45,415 bases of DNA from Chara braunii (GCA_003427395.1 BFEA01000425.1:876032-921446); one strand, 5' to 3'; positions 1-9,495 are shown, counted from the first letter of the stretch. Notes: generated by a model from the sequence alone, not told the origin. Program-made: numbers and translations.

Positions 1-19
1 AGAGAGAGAGAGAGAGAGA

Positions 20-94
<75 letters not shown>
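1..94. repeat. (AG)n-(TG)n-(AG)n compound microsatellite
   Basis: Pure dinucleotide runs: AG, then about 12 TG units, then a long AG run. A similar TG/GA compound tract occurs at 5871-5931. The window starts inside this tract, so its true length is unknown. Confidence 0.97.
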
Positions 95-771
95 AAAGTG
101 CATTCACTGGGCGTTTTTTGAAACCCTGTAGAATGGCCCCAAAAACTAAATTTCAACTGCATGCAATAAAAAGAATTATACCTCAAGTTTAATGAAATGA
201 CTGCAATTTGCTTTGAACAAGTTCCTGACGTAACCAGTTACTCATAGTATGCACAATGCGCTTTCTAGCCCATCGACTCTGACTACGCACAATGCAATTT
301 CTATCCCACTGACTTTGACTATGCAAGAGTAATTGCTACCTGATGTTGACATTGGTGGACAGGGCTATACCCAACTTGAAGACATGCAGCAGGCAGCACA
401 TAAAGATAGGGCACTCTAAGAGAGAAGTGCAGCTGTGACAGACAGACTGCAGACTGTTTCATCAGACTCTCGCCGACTCGTCGGAAGGCTGAACCCTAAA
501 TAGTCTGCGAAATGCCCTGGCAATTCTTTGAGCTAGTATATTAAGTTACACCTGCTTCAAACCGAATTTTCTGATTAATTGAGAACAAGGAGAGTAAAAC
601 TGATCTCTTGTCATTCACTACTACCACATTACCTATTTGCTGGAGGTTTCCTTACCTGCCCAATCACTCTCTTTGTGTTGGGGTCCTTTTCTGAGAATCC
701 TTATCCATTCTTATGGGATAGCTTCAGTGATTGTATCTAGTGCTTTTTCTGTACTCCTGCAGTAACGCAAA
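95..771. other. Non-coding interval
   Basis: Apart from the hammerhead at 449-508 I see no coding frame of note, no transposon end and no tandem structure. Two short related phrases (ATGCACAATGCG near 250 and ACGCACAATGCA near 284) may be a degraded direct repeat. Confidence 0.6.
449..508 (-). ncRNA. Hammerhead ribozyme, copy 1 (partly degenerate, type III layout)
   Basis: Read on the minus strand. An outer stem III pairs GCAGACU with AGUCUGC. Then come a site AUU, a short stem I closed by the loop GUUCAG, a core CCGACGA (consensus CUGANGA, so U4 is C here), stem II GUCGG with CUGAU (two G-U pairs), and GAAA. Junction order and spacing are those of a hammerhead. The changed U4, the A-C pair next to the cleavage site and the AUU triplet suggest reduced or lost activity. 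Copy 2 at 4661-4716 has the full consensus and different paired bases in stems II and III, which supports the fold by covariation. Confidence 0.72.
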
Positions 772-882
772 CTACCGTCTTCCCCCGAACATAACGTACC
801 GTAAAAATGAATGTATACAAGCTATATTTCCGGCCAGATACGGCCAAAATGAGGGTGCGTTGTGTTCGGGGGAAGACGGTAG
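772..882. mobile_element. MITE family M1, copy 1
   Basis: The ends are inverted repeats of about 25 bp beginning CTACCGTCTTCCCCCGAA; the right arm read in reverse differs at one base. The element is about 111 bp with no coding capacity. A second member with the same ends and size lies at 4104-4215. Both ends include a TA step in the context ACTACCG, so TA target duplication (Tc1/mariner-like) is possible. This is inferred from ends only. Confidence 0.75.
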
Positions 883-949
883 GCAAGAGATCAGAGAGAG
901 AGTACCAGTCCCGAGTTTCTGGGTTCCAGATGTCCTCGGAAAGTCAAAC

Positions 950-2010
950 TAAGAAAACCAAATGGGTCAATGCTGACCAGGTATTCAGGATCAGAGTTCT
1001 GAGATATAAAGACCACTGGCTGGCTTTCAAAGTGTCATGGGCAATTAATAAAATTGGCTATAGATCCAATCTATTGGTCATGGACGGGCCCTTTGGGGAA
1101 ACACAGAAAGTGTACTCCACTGACGGTCAGATCAACTTACCGTATGCTGAGGCCTAGACTGGATCTGAAGAATTGAGTAGAAACTAGGTGGATGAAACAT
1201 CAAATGTAAGCAAGGAAGATCTTAGACATGTCAAGTAGTTCAAAACTATTAAGATTAAGCCGACAAAAATTGCCTCCTCACAGTGGCAAATCGACCATCG
1301 TTGCCTTCCCACGAATGATTGGCTAATAGATAGAAGCTCATTGGAGGAGAAAGGCATTGCTCTACCTTCGTGCAATCTATACTCCTCTGCATTCTCATCT
1401 AGGACCATTCCGGAAACCATCGAGCACATCTTTCTTCAATGTCCAGGTGCAGTCTGGTTATGGCGATGGTGGGATAGGATTTGGAGTTCCTAAAATACCT
1501 CTCTGACTTGGCCATGGGACTGGTATGTGGGACATGGTCTCCGGATCAACTAGATGATTTCTCTCATAACTTATTTACAACTGGCAGAAGAGCCATCCTC
1601 TGGGCCCTCTGGCAACATCGCTGAACTTTTGAAATGGAGGGAGGCAGGCTGGATGGCCAAGATTTTACTGAGGCAATCAAGTTGCAGGTGCAAACTGTTA
1701 TCACAGCTCAATGGGACGAAGTTCAAGAAAAAATCCAATTCCTGTCAAATAAAAAAGAAATCCAACAACATATCCAACTATTCAGTGGTGCTTGGCTAGG
1801 GGGGGCTCAAGGAGGTAAGATTGGACAGATCAAAGAGAGTGGGGTCAGGAGAGAGAACAGAAAAGAGCAAAGATAAGAAATTTAAGGGGACTGCTGCCTG
1901 ATATTCCATGATTGGACAAACGTGGACCCAACAGTACCCCTTCTCCCTCTATCAGAGTTCCCAGATCTCTTCCCCCTTTCCTCATTATCTCTGGTCCCAT
2001 GAGCTGGTTT
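950..2010 (+). pseudogene. LINE-A remnant 1 (C-terminal region of LINE ORF2)
   Basis: The translation runs through several frames and stops. It begins with a VFRIRVLRYKDHWLAFK-like stretch shared with the copy near 21034, then IASSQWQIDHRCLPTNDWLIDR, then the zinc-binding region PETIEHIFLQCPGAVWLWRW. The second cysteine of the C-x2-C pair is replaced by Y. The tail (about 1885-2000) matches the DW..DPS.PL.P..DF.D.FPP end of the other LINE-A copies. The RT catalytic core is absent, so this is a 5'-truncated, decayed insertion. Family assignment is by comparison with copies elsewhere in this window and the known C-terminal zinc domain of plant L1 LINEs. No clear 3' hairpin module follows directly. 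Confidence 0.82.
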
Positions 2011-2544
2011 GGCTGCGAATGAGGAGGATAATGGTTTTGGTATGCTGTAACCAGCTAGTTCATATTGTCTGTTCTGGCGGCCATACAAGGCTGAAGAGGC
2101 TGATTACAAAATATGAAGTGGGATGGGATGGGATGGGAGGGTAGCAGAGCTATAGAATGGGCGGTTTCGGTATGATAGGGGAAATAGATGCAAAATCGGA
2201 GAGTCTAGAGAGATTGGTCACAGCCAATGCTCAGGTTCTAACTTCCAACACTTTCAAGTTCTCAATTTCTCAACTCTTCTGAAAAGACGATGTATAAGGT
2301 TCCAGCAGGTGCACCCCTTCAGATTGTGAGTGGGAAAACATACTGAGGCATCCGGCACAGCATGGACAAGGCAACTTGTGGCAAGCCAGCAGGCTTGCGG
2401 TCCAAGTCTGTAGAATAAAGTTCAATAAACCACCAGTTCTTCCTAAAGCCGTGCCCGTTAACAAGCCATAATTTTAGGATACGTAGGGGCCACTACAGGA
2501 GCGCCCAAATTCACCTGAGTAGAAATGTTTCTTCCTAGGCTACC
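2011..2544. other. Non-coding interval
   Basis: No gene is seen. A phrase near 2296 (AAGGTTCCAGCAGGTGCACCCC) resembles the start of the recurrent hairpin module but lacks a paired arm, so I treat it as a possible decayed trace only. Confidence 0.5.
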
Positions 2545-2640
2545 AGCCGGACCGCCCGGGTCACCCTTATCCGGGTGGCCCGGCTCTGCAAGGACCAGAG
2601 AAGGGCCCAGCCAAAAAAAAAAAAAAAAAAAAAAAAAAAA
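2545..2640 (+). repeat. Divergent hairpin module with A-tail
   Basis: A 15-bp stem (AGCCGGACCGCCCGG at 2545-2559 with CCGGGTGGCCCGGCT at 2571-2585, one A-C mismatch and one G-U) closes a loop containing ACCCTTATC. A second hairpin follows, CTCTG with CAGAG, and then an A-run from 2613. The loop resembles the GCTCTTATC loop of the LINE-A/SINE 3' modules elsewhere in the window, so this may be a distant relative. That homology is inference; the hairpins are directly visible. Confidence 0.6.
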
Positions 2641-2650
2641 GCAAAAAAAA

Positions 2651-3133
2651 AGTTGAAAAAACTATGTTGTGCAGAAAAAGAAACTGAACAGCTTTTGCCT
2701 CAGGGTCACATCGAAATTCTTTACCAAATTTAAAATAAAAATTTTAATTCAATTAATTGAAAAATCATTTTTATTTTTTTATTTTTTTATATCTTTTTGG
2801 CCCGGCCGGGCAAGTGGACCCAGGCCACTCTATATTTTTTCCCACAGCCGATAGCTGGGCCAAGTACTGGTGATTTAAGGGTCGTTCCCCTCTGGTGGTG
2901 GGTGCAAAGTGTCGCAAAAGCGTTATCTTTTCCTTTGGCCTCTCACTCACTCACAGCGAGCGCACAAGGCAGGCAGGTGAGGTGGTGAGCACACAGCAAC
3001 TCCCACAGCAAGGCACACAGCACAGTATGCACTAGCCTAGGGAGGAGATTGCAAGGCAAGCTCGCAGGCAGGTGGACGGGTGGGCGGGCAGGCACATAAA
3101 CACAAGTAGGCAAGGAGGAAGTCAAGCAGGATA
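2651..3133. other. AT-rich then GC-mixed non-coding interval
   Basis: An A/T-rich stretch (about 2650-2795) is followed by GC-richer sequence with a small self-complementary run (CCCGGCCGGG near 2802) and purine/GCA-rich low complexity near 2960-3120. I see nothing I can name. Confidence 0.5.
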
Positions 3134-3287
3134 ATTGGCCTTGCTCTACTTGACAACATGACTATATGTATCTGGAACTCGTAACCGTCCTGATACATTC
3201 AAAATGTCGGAGTCCTCTCAATGCACCCGCCCCACAGACACATCCAAATGCATGTGGAATCATTTAAATAGTGGAGCAAGGCCCAAT
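3134..3287. mobile_element. Short inverted-repeat element (candidate MITE M2)
   Basis: The left end ATTGGCCTTGCTCTACT and the right end AGTGGAGCAAGGCCCAAT are inverted repeats with one substitution and a one-base length difference, enclosing about 120 bp without coding capacity. Only one copy is seen here, so mobility is inference. Confidence 0.5.
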
Positions 3288-4103
3288 AGCACGAACACAG
3301 AAACCTGTGGATGCAGCAAGGACCGGAGCACACTGTCACTTCATATGGAAAGCTAGGCAGACTCTAGCAGACTGTAGGTTCACATGACCCTTAAACTGCC
3401 AGTACACTTCCCCAGCTTTGCAAGATTTCTTCATGGCTCTTTCCTGAAGTTTTTGAGGCTCGGGGCTACCGGACCACAATGGGTGGTGGTGCCAGCCGAG
3501 AAACAAAAAGTGCGCCGCTGGCGGTTCGGCAAAGCTTGGCATGCATTGCCACGCCGCCAGGCCCGGGTGCACTAGTGGTTGAAACCGTTAGTCTGTTTCC
3601 CACCTACTTGCACGCCCGGAAGCTTTTTCACCATGAATGGATTCGACCAGCCTGACCGTGTGCACTCAGACTCGTATATCCATGAAACGGCCGGTAGGTG
3701 AACTGGTGCGCCTTGCTCACACACACTTCTGGGGAGCCACAAGGCAAATGTCTGTCATCACCAGAAAACACACAAAGACACAGCATCTGAAACACAGTAG
3801 TCCCCGTAATAGTGTTGCAGGCACTTCTAACAAACAGGCACTGACTATTGGCACATTGTTAAGGTGCTCCACTTGGATGCTAACGAGCACAGAGGACTAA
3901 ACAAACAGGCAATGTGAATGTGAATGTTTGGGTGTTTGCTGGATGACTAAATCCCCACGATGGTAATCGTGGCAAGTGGCATGGAGAACCACAATAAGGA
4001 AACATACCAAGAAGAATACAACTTCCACGTCATATGGTTAGACCGAAGCAGACGTCTATCCCAAACATACGAAAGCTAAGAACACCACCACCGAAGCAAA
4101 AGG
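3288..4103. other. Non-coding interval
   Basis: Several open frames of 60-90 codons exist but have no recognisable composition or motif. I see no repeat or structured element that I can support. Confidence 0.5.
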
Positions 4104-4215
4104 ACTACCGTGTTCACCCGAATAGAACGCCCTGTCATTATCGCTGCATCTGGACTGAAAGTTGTGACAAATACAGCTATAACGACCAGCATTCTATTCG
4201 GGTGAAGACGGTAGT
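4104..4215. mobile_element. MITE family M1, copy 2
   Basis: The ends ACTACCGTGTTCACCCGAAT and its inverted partner (right arm read in reverse: ACTACCGTCTTCACCCGAAT) give near-perfect terminal inverted repeats of about 28 bp in a 112-bp element. Ends and length match the copy at 772-882. Both carry a related central phrase (AGCTATA), so the two are family members rather than a chance palindrome. Confidence 0.78.
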
Positions 4216-4523
4216 GCCTGGGGGCGCTAAACCACAAGGTAGCGGGAAATGGCTGACAGGAGTGAGCGAAAAGCAGCAAAACAAAATTTCAAAAAAGAAA
4301 GCAGCAAGGCAAAGACGACGGGACTGCTAACCAACCAGGCAAGCAGCTTCATGATAAGAAGATAAAAGATAAAAGGTGGCGAGAGCAAAAGGGCAGTAAA
4401 GCCAACGCACAGTGAAGAGAAGGGCGACGAGCATTGAATGACAAGCGACTGCAGGGCACATAGGCTGGAGGGCACGGGCGAGGCAGGTGGGCAAACAAAC
4501 AGCACAAGTCTACCAGACCAACA

Positions 4524-4618
4524 ACAACGAGGGAAAAGGCACAAAGTTTAGGTTCCAAACGGAGACCAGAACAACGAGGGAAAAAGGCACAAAGTTTAAG
4601 TGCCAAATGGAGACCAGA
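4524..4618 (+). repeat. 47-bp tandem repeat, two units
   Basis: Two adjacent units beginning ACAACGAGGGAAAA and ending GGAGACCAGA at 4524-4570 and 4571-4617 differ at a handful of positions. No coding meaning is apparent. Confidence 0.85.
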
Positions 4619-4660
4619 ATAGTAAAATCAAAGACCGGAAAAAGTAAAACTGATGATGAA

Positions 4661-4716
4661 AGATTGTTTCGTCAGAGTTGCACTGACTCATCAGTAAGCT
4701 GAACCCTCGACAATCT
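4661..4716 (-). ncRNA. Hammerhead ribozyme, copy 2 (consensus core, type III layout)
   Basis: Read on the minus strand from 4716. Stem III is AGAUUGU paired with ACAAUCU (7 bp, including A15.1-U16.1). The cleavage triplet is GUC, with scission expected between 4709 and 4708. Stem I is short (about 3-4 bp) with loop GUUCAG. The core is CUGAUGA. Stem II is GUCAG with CUGAC around loop UGCAACU, followed by GAAA. Every invariant hammerhead core position is present. Hammerheads are known in PLEs, plant retrozymes and other mobile elements; no element boundary is visible around this copy. The very short stem I is the main weakness and might lower activity. Confidence 0.88.
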
Positions 4717-4818
4717 GCGGAATCCCTGCATAATTGAGGGTTAGGATCATGAACCCTTTGATCCTTGCTGAAGGTAGCGTGTAGGTAAGCGGAACACAGC
4801 AGCAGGCAAAAACTCAGC

Positions 4819-5125
4819 GAAGCACCAGGCAACACCGCCGGAGCAACCCAACTGCACTACGCCAAAAACTAACTGCACGGACGACACAGCAAGTGGACAA
4901 GCAGCATGGCAGCAGCGCAGCGAAGCACAAGGCAACACCAACAAAGCAGCCACACTACACGACACAAGCAAAGAACGTGAAAGGCAAGGCATGCGGATGT
5001 GCAGCAAGCCAGAATTGTTGTGAAGCACAAGGCAACACCAGCAACACCGCCACACCACGCAGCGAACACAGCAGTTGCAAAGAACGACACATGCGAAGCA
5101 ACGGGGGTGGGAGCAAGGCAGCGGT
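4819..5125 (+). repeat. ~100-bp degenerate tandem repeat, three units
   Basis: The phrase GAAGCAC.AGGCAACACC recurs at 4819, 4922 and 5022 (spacings 103 and 100). Units 2 and 3 align over most of their length (CCACAC, AAAGAACG and related blocks in the same order). The CA/GCA-rich composition produces long open frames on both strands that I regard as repeat by-products. Confidence 0.65.
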
Positions 5126-5499
5126 GCAGCGCAGACAAGGCAGTATATGCATCCAACACAGAGCAAAGCGGCACATCACCTACTCACATCACAAGTGAAC
5201 CCCACAGACTATTGGTTCCCGCCACCCGCTGAGCCAGGGAGTCACTCTGACAGACACCTGTCATCACCCTTAGACCATATGCACCCCACAGACACGACAA
5301 ACAGAGCTGCCCCCTTAATAGTGTTACAGGTGGTCCAAACGAGGAATGGATGACTATTCGACACTGCTTACGGGGACTATTCGACACTAGTCTTACTGTT
5401 TGACACTGCTGACAGGCGCTCAGTTGGACCCACAGAAAGTAAGAAAAAAAAAACAAAGGGACAAAGACATACATAAAACTGGTTGCGTGTGACCACAGC
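5126..5499. other. Non-coding interval
   Basis: No gene, structured element or repeat is recognised. Confidence 0.5.
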
Positions 5500-5760
5500 C
5501 GCCTAACTCAGTTGGTTGAGCACGTAAGTGGTACACAGGAGGTCGTGGGTTCGATTCCATGTCATCCGTTCAATTCCCAACGACCCCCTGTGTGGCATAC
5601 TTCGGGTTCACTGGCTGAGAAAGTCGGCTCGTCCTTCCTGGCTGGTTGTGGAAGTTGACCAGCTTTCCAGCCTGCGCCAGGTGTTAGAAGCTTGGGTTCT
5701 GCTCTCCTGCACAGAGCAGAGTTAGGTAGGCGTAGACCCATAACCTTTGGATAACTTAGA
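5500..5760 (+). mobile_element. tRNA-derived SINE (head plus body)
   Basis: An A-box-like TAACTCAGTTGG (5506) and a perfect B box GGTTCGATTCC (5550) are spaced as in a tRNA gene. The arms do not close into a full cloverleaf: the T stem pairs only partly. This is therefore a tRNA-derived SINE head rather than a tRNA gene. The body after it (TGTGTGGCATACTT near 5590) is related to the sequence after the tRNA-like head at 29548 (CCTGTGGCATGCTT), which supports a SINE family with at least two copies. The 3' boundary is approximate. Confidence 0.65.
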
Positions 5761-5870
5761 TCCGATTTGTACGTTTAAGGCTGGTTCTTGTAGTTCTTGG
5801 TTGGAAGACTTCCTTAGGGGGTAGTGTCGTTGGCCTTCCCTTGGCCCTAGACCTAGGACCTTCTGGTTGT

Positions 5871-5872
5871 GC

Positions 5873-5930
<58 letters not shown>

Positions 5931-5931
5931 G
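5871..5931. repeat. (TG)n-(GA)n compound microsatellite
   Basis: A TG run is followed by a GA run, ending at an ambiguous base (5932) where the duplicated block begins. The block edge inside a microsatellite suggests an assembly join. Confidence 0.95.
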
Positions 5932-5989
5932 NTGTCTATCTCATTTTTTTTCTCTCCTTTCTCTCTTTCGCTCTCTCTCTCTCTTTCGC

Positions 5990-6027
5990 CTGTCTCTTAT
6001 ACACATCTAGATGTGTATAAGAGACAG
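5990..6027. other. Nextera mate-pair junction adapter (contaminant)
   Basis: CTGTCTCTTATACACATCT is followed at once by its reverse complement: two transposase mosaic ends joined head to head, the known circularisation junction of Nextera mate-pair libraries. It is synthetic, not genomic. Its translations give the tell-tale peptides MCIRDS and SYTHLDVYKRQ. Confidence 0.98.
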
Positions 6028-6394
6028 CCCAACCCCTGCCCGCCCGAGAACCCCCAATTCCCCAGTCCCCGATGCAGCACGATTCCCTCCGCCCCAACGT
6101 TCCCACCCTAACCCTCACCCCCCTCCGCAAACTCGAGTGTCTCCACCTTCTTCCTCCTCTAAGCCTCCTCATCCTCCCCCTCCTTTCCCGTTTGATACCC
6201 CCTCCTACCAACCTCCCCCACCTCCCTCCAGACCCCAAACCCGGGCGCATGCCAATGCTGCAGGACATTCTAACGCTCGCTTGAATGAGGAGGCCCGTCA
6301 CCCGGGTGGAAGTTCTGATAACACCCCCGCCTCCGAGAGGTCTACAGGCAGACTTGCTGAGGTTTTTGCATCTGTTGTCGGGCATGCTAGGTGA
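6028..6394 (+). pseudogene. Proline-rich ORF1-like segment (PLE copy 1)
   Basis: The open frame from the adapter edge to a stop at 6392-6394 encodes about 120 residues dominated by P, S and H (PPPQTRVSPPSSSSKPPHPPP). It ends in RLAEVFASVVGHAR. The apparent start codon lies in the adapter, so the real N terminus is missing. It lies just upstream of the next small ORF and the GIY-YIG/RT region, so I infer a gag-like or linker part of the same element. No domain is recognised. Confidence 0.45.
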
Positions 6395-6721
6395 ATGTCC
6401 GGTTCTTTCTCTGCGGTGCGCTCTGCCAATCTTGGATTTGATCGTGTGCGTGAGGGTAAGAAAGTTGTTGTTGCTTCTGCTGGAAAGGAAAGGCGTGCGC
6501 AGTACCTAGCTGATATGAAGAAGGAACTAATGAAGGAGTACAAAGCGGACCTTGAGGTCCTGTGCAGGAAGGACAACATCAAGTACGTTAACAAGAAACA
6601 GGTCGTTAACGAATTGGTTGAACTTCGGGCCCAAGAGGCGTACGGCGAGAAAGATGACGACCAGGATGAGGATCTGCTCAATGCCGACGCTACTGAATCG
6701 CAAGAGGAGAATCCGTCCTGA
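6395..6721 (+). CDS. Small charged, helix-forming ORF of the PLE
   Basis: An intact 108-codon frame starts with an ATG three bases after the preceding stop. The product is rich in K, E, D and R, with a probable amphipathic helix at about residues 25-85 (KKVVVASAGKERRAQYLADM, then KKELMKEYKADLEVL) and an acidic tail (EKDDDQDEDLL). Its stop overlaps the ATG of the GIY-YIG frame (TGATG at 6719-6723), a compact layout that suggests one transcriptional unit. I do not recognise a domain. An ORF1 coiled-coil or nucleic-acid-binding role is inference. Confidence 0.5.
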   Translation: MSGSFSAVRSANLGFDRVREGKKVVVASAGKERRAQYLADMKKELMKEYKADLEVLCRKDNIKYVNKKQVVNELVELRAQEAYGEKDDDQDEDLLNADATESQEENPS

Positions 6722-7616
6722 TGTCTTATTGGGACACGGGGTGGTTATGGGATGCTGCAATTAGCCTTCGCACGACGAGAAAAGCCGCTGGTCTGAAAGG
6801 GTCAGACAGTGTTCGTCGGGAGATGGTTATGCGATTTGTCATACTCATGCTGGTTGCTGTAGGGGCTATTAGTTGGGGTAAGGAGTTTGTTGACTACTGG
6901 TTATACTCGGTGCATTCTGGACATGACATCTGTGCTGACGAAGGACGATGTGTTTATGTTTTTCTCTCGCCTTGGTCTAAAGCCTCGTATATTGGGTCCA
7001 CAGGCCGGGGCATTACTGTCCGTTGGAAAGAGCATGTTCGTTTAGCCTAGTCTAATGTTCGGGGCCGGAATCATAAGCTAAAACGTTGGTTGGAAAGAAG
7101 AGGATGGGAGTCATACATTGCTATTCCTCTATCCTTCCTTCTGAGGAGGATCTTTGCCTCACTGAATCCTCCCTCATCTCTAAGCATTCCCCTAGCCTAA
7201 ACTCAATCCTCCCCGGAAGAAGGAAGCCTTGTAGAAGGAAAGGCCGTAGAGAGAGACAGTCCTTTTTTAGAAGAACTGGGAAGACATTCTCCTCCCCCTA
7301 CCGGGACAACAAGGTGATCGAATGGACTTTGTCTGAGGGTTCGTCATACCTTAAGCCTGACGCGCTATGCACTGTCTCCCTCTTAAAATTTTTGAAATCT
7401 TGTGCCAATCACGGCACTAGCTTTGCTGCTCTTACGTCTAGCGGGGGAAGCTTCTTTGTGGATGGCTGGGGTAGATTATGTAAACTTTTCAGCTTGACTA
7501 TCATTGATAATGGGCACAATCGCGTTCTGCTTAAGCACGCAAGGGAAGAGCTTTGTAAAGGTGGCAGGTTTACTCTGGTACAGATCCGTCACTGTAAAAG
7601 TTTAAGAAGTACTTGA
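6721..7616 (+). pseudogene. PLE polyprotein, N-terminal GIY-YIG endonuclease part (copy 1)
   Basis: The frame from 6721 carries a GIY-YIG signature: GRCVYVF (residues 76-81), SYIGST (89-94) and R101/H105 in VRWKEH. An in-frame TAG at 7048-7050 interrupts it; the frame then continues NHKLKRWLERRGWESYI. The rest lies in another frame (from 7086), with the expected downstream glutamate and asparagine in TESSLISKHSPSLNSIL. The fold needs at least one readthrough and one frameshift, so this copy is inactive. The endonuclease lies before the RT, the reverse of canonical Penelope and as described for the permuted PLEs of the green lineage and other eukaryotes. The final 100 residues (to 7616) have no recognised domain. 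Confidence 0.75.
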
Positions 7617-7743
7617 AAGCTTGTTTTGGTCTCCCTGCTCCAAGTCCCCTATACTAAGCCTTTGCTCTCCCTCTTTGATGGTTTTGCGCTTGTTAAGCTG
7701 TTTCATGTGATTGATTCCATCTCTTCAGACCGCTCTCAGCCTC

Positions 7744-9495
7744 TCAAGTCGTTCTCCACAGTATTGTCGATACAGTGCTAAGAAGGAAAGCGGGTTTTAA
7801 CTGCACTGCCCCCGTGGTTATTCGAACCCGGTACAGCAGGGAGATCACCAAGTATAAGGTTGTAGAAATAGTAAAAAAAGAAATTCGACGCAGGTGCCAG
7901 CCTGAGTTACTGGCTGAGTTTGTCATCGCACGCATGAGATTTGTCTGGACTAAGAATAAGAGTGTCGGGAAAATTATCCATAACCACCGTCAGTCTGCTA
8001 TTATCTCCTCAGAATTTTGCTCTTGTGCTGACTCCCCTCGCGACCTCAGTAGGAATAAGCACGAACATGTGGAGGTTCGGTTCTAGAAGATTGTTGGCTT
8101 ACCTAGTGTGCTCCGAAACTCTTGCAATATTCTTCCTCCTTCTAAGCCGACCACTCTTTCCCATGTCATGTATGCTATCAGGGATGGACTGAACAAACTC
8201 CCCTGTGGTAGAATGTGCAGTTATCAGGAATTAGTTGAATGTCTGGTCCATAATGTTGAGTCGGTAGCCTCAGATGAGTTGGTTCTCAAAGATTGGCATG
8301 ACAAACTGGATGGTTTGGTTGTGGCCTCGATCGATCACAATATCGGAGACTCTCTGGTCTGCTGCATGAGCGTTTATCACAATGCTTTGGCTAATATGTA
8401 TTGGAGGAACGAAGGCTTTCAGATCATTCCCTTGCAAGAGGGCGACATTCTGGATACCTGCAAACGCAGGTTTGACAGGATTAACAGAGGAGCTATCGCA
8501 CCTTGGAACCCGAAAGGTAAATTGGGTCGCTGTTATGGCATTCCTAAACATAAGGACATTACTCGCTGGCGGCCTATTTCTCCTTCCTTCTCTGAACCCT
8601 GTGTCCGAGCTTGTAGATTGGTCTCGAGGGTTGTCAGCTTCATGTTGTGGAATCTTCCACGTGCTTCCAACTTTAATCTTAAAGCTACTTATATGTTGAG
8701 GTCCAGGATCTCATCTCTTGACCGCCAGGCATGTAGAATGAAGAAAGGGTCTTTTTTCTCGGCTAGCTATGACATCAAGGAGATGTTCACTAAGCTACCA
8801 CACCACTCTATTGTAAAAGCGGTAGACTGGATCTGTTATTATTTTTCTAGGCTTGGTATGAAGAAGGTGAGGGTATACAGGCTTGGGAAGGGAGCAACCT
8901 TTAGCAAAAGTGTAGGTAAAAAGGGGTGGGTGTCTTTGAAATTTTCACATATTATGATTTTGTTAAGTTTGATCTCGAGCACACATTTTCGTCTGTCTCC
9001 ACCTATATTGTTCAACAAATTGTCGGTATCCCTATGGGCAAGTGTTCTAGCCCTGCCTTGACATGCTTACTCTGCTCATTCAATGAGATTATCTTTCTCA
9101 GTCCTGTTGGGACAGACTCTCGCTACATTACTGGGCTAAGGCTTGTAGATGATGTTAGCCTCTTCATCCTTCTCCCTGGGAAATGCAAAGACAGTGAGGC
9201 AAAGGTTGCCCGACTCTTCAAAGCATTTGAGCAAGCCTACGATGATAATCTTACCCTGGTGCGTACCGATGACGGCAATGGCAACTGGGATTTTTTTTTT
9301 TTTTTGGTGTTCCATCTCTTGCAAGCTACAACCTCCTCGAGTTCGGAGTACCGCCATCACGAAAACCAAGACTGCATCTGGAGTGAGGATCTTATCCAAA
9401 TCATTTCTACCCAAGACTATTCCTCTTATGGTCCTGCTTGCCTAAAGAAGGCAGTCATCAAATGTCACTTGAATCGCATCTACTCCCACTCCTAA
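7744..9495 (+). pseudogene. PLE reverse transcriptase (copy 1, frameshifted)
   Basis: Two or three frames are needed. The stretch 7775-8086 has FVWTKNKSVGKIIHNHR with a CSC motif. The frame 8108-9061 carries GRCYGIPKHK (residues 140-149), RWRPISPS (153-160) and the first catalytic block SYDIKEMFTKLPHHSI (220-235). After a frameshift near 8926, the next frame carries GIPMGKCSSPALTCLL (34-49) and the catalytic box RLVDD (72-76), in place of the more usual RYxDD. The order PKxHK, RPI, DxxxxFTxIP, GxxMGxxxSP, R[YL]xDD fits a PLE-type RT. The frameshifts mean no active enzyme. A T-run at 9292-9305 lies inside the coding part. Confidence 0.82.

Noticed and set aside
4869-5174. C/L/V-rich minus-strand frames in the CA-rich repeat (possible membrane protein)
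   Set aside because: Several overlapping frames on both strands are all open because of tandem CA/GCA composition; no one frame is preferred.
5502-5570. Functional tRNA gene
   Set aside because: Good A and B boxes, but acceptor and T stems do not pair; better explained as a tRNA-derived SINE head. The same holds for 29548, 29683 and 29843.
6011-6385. Long frames on both strands starting MCIRDS or containing SYTHLDVYKRQ
   Set aside because: These parts are translations of the synthetic adapter junction. Only the sequence beyond it can be genomic.
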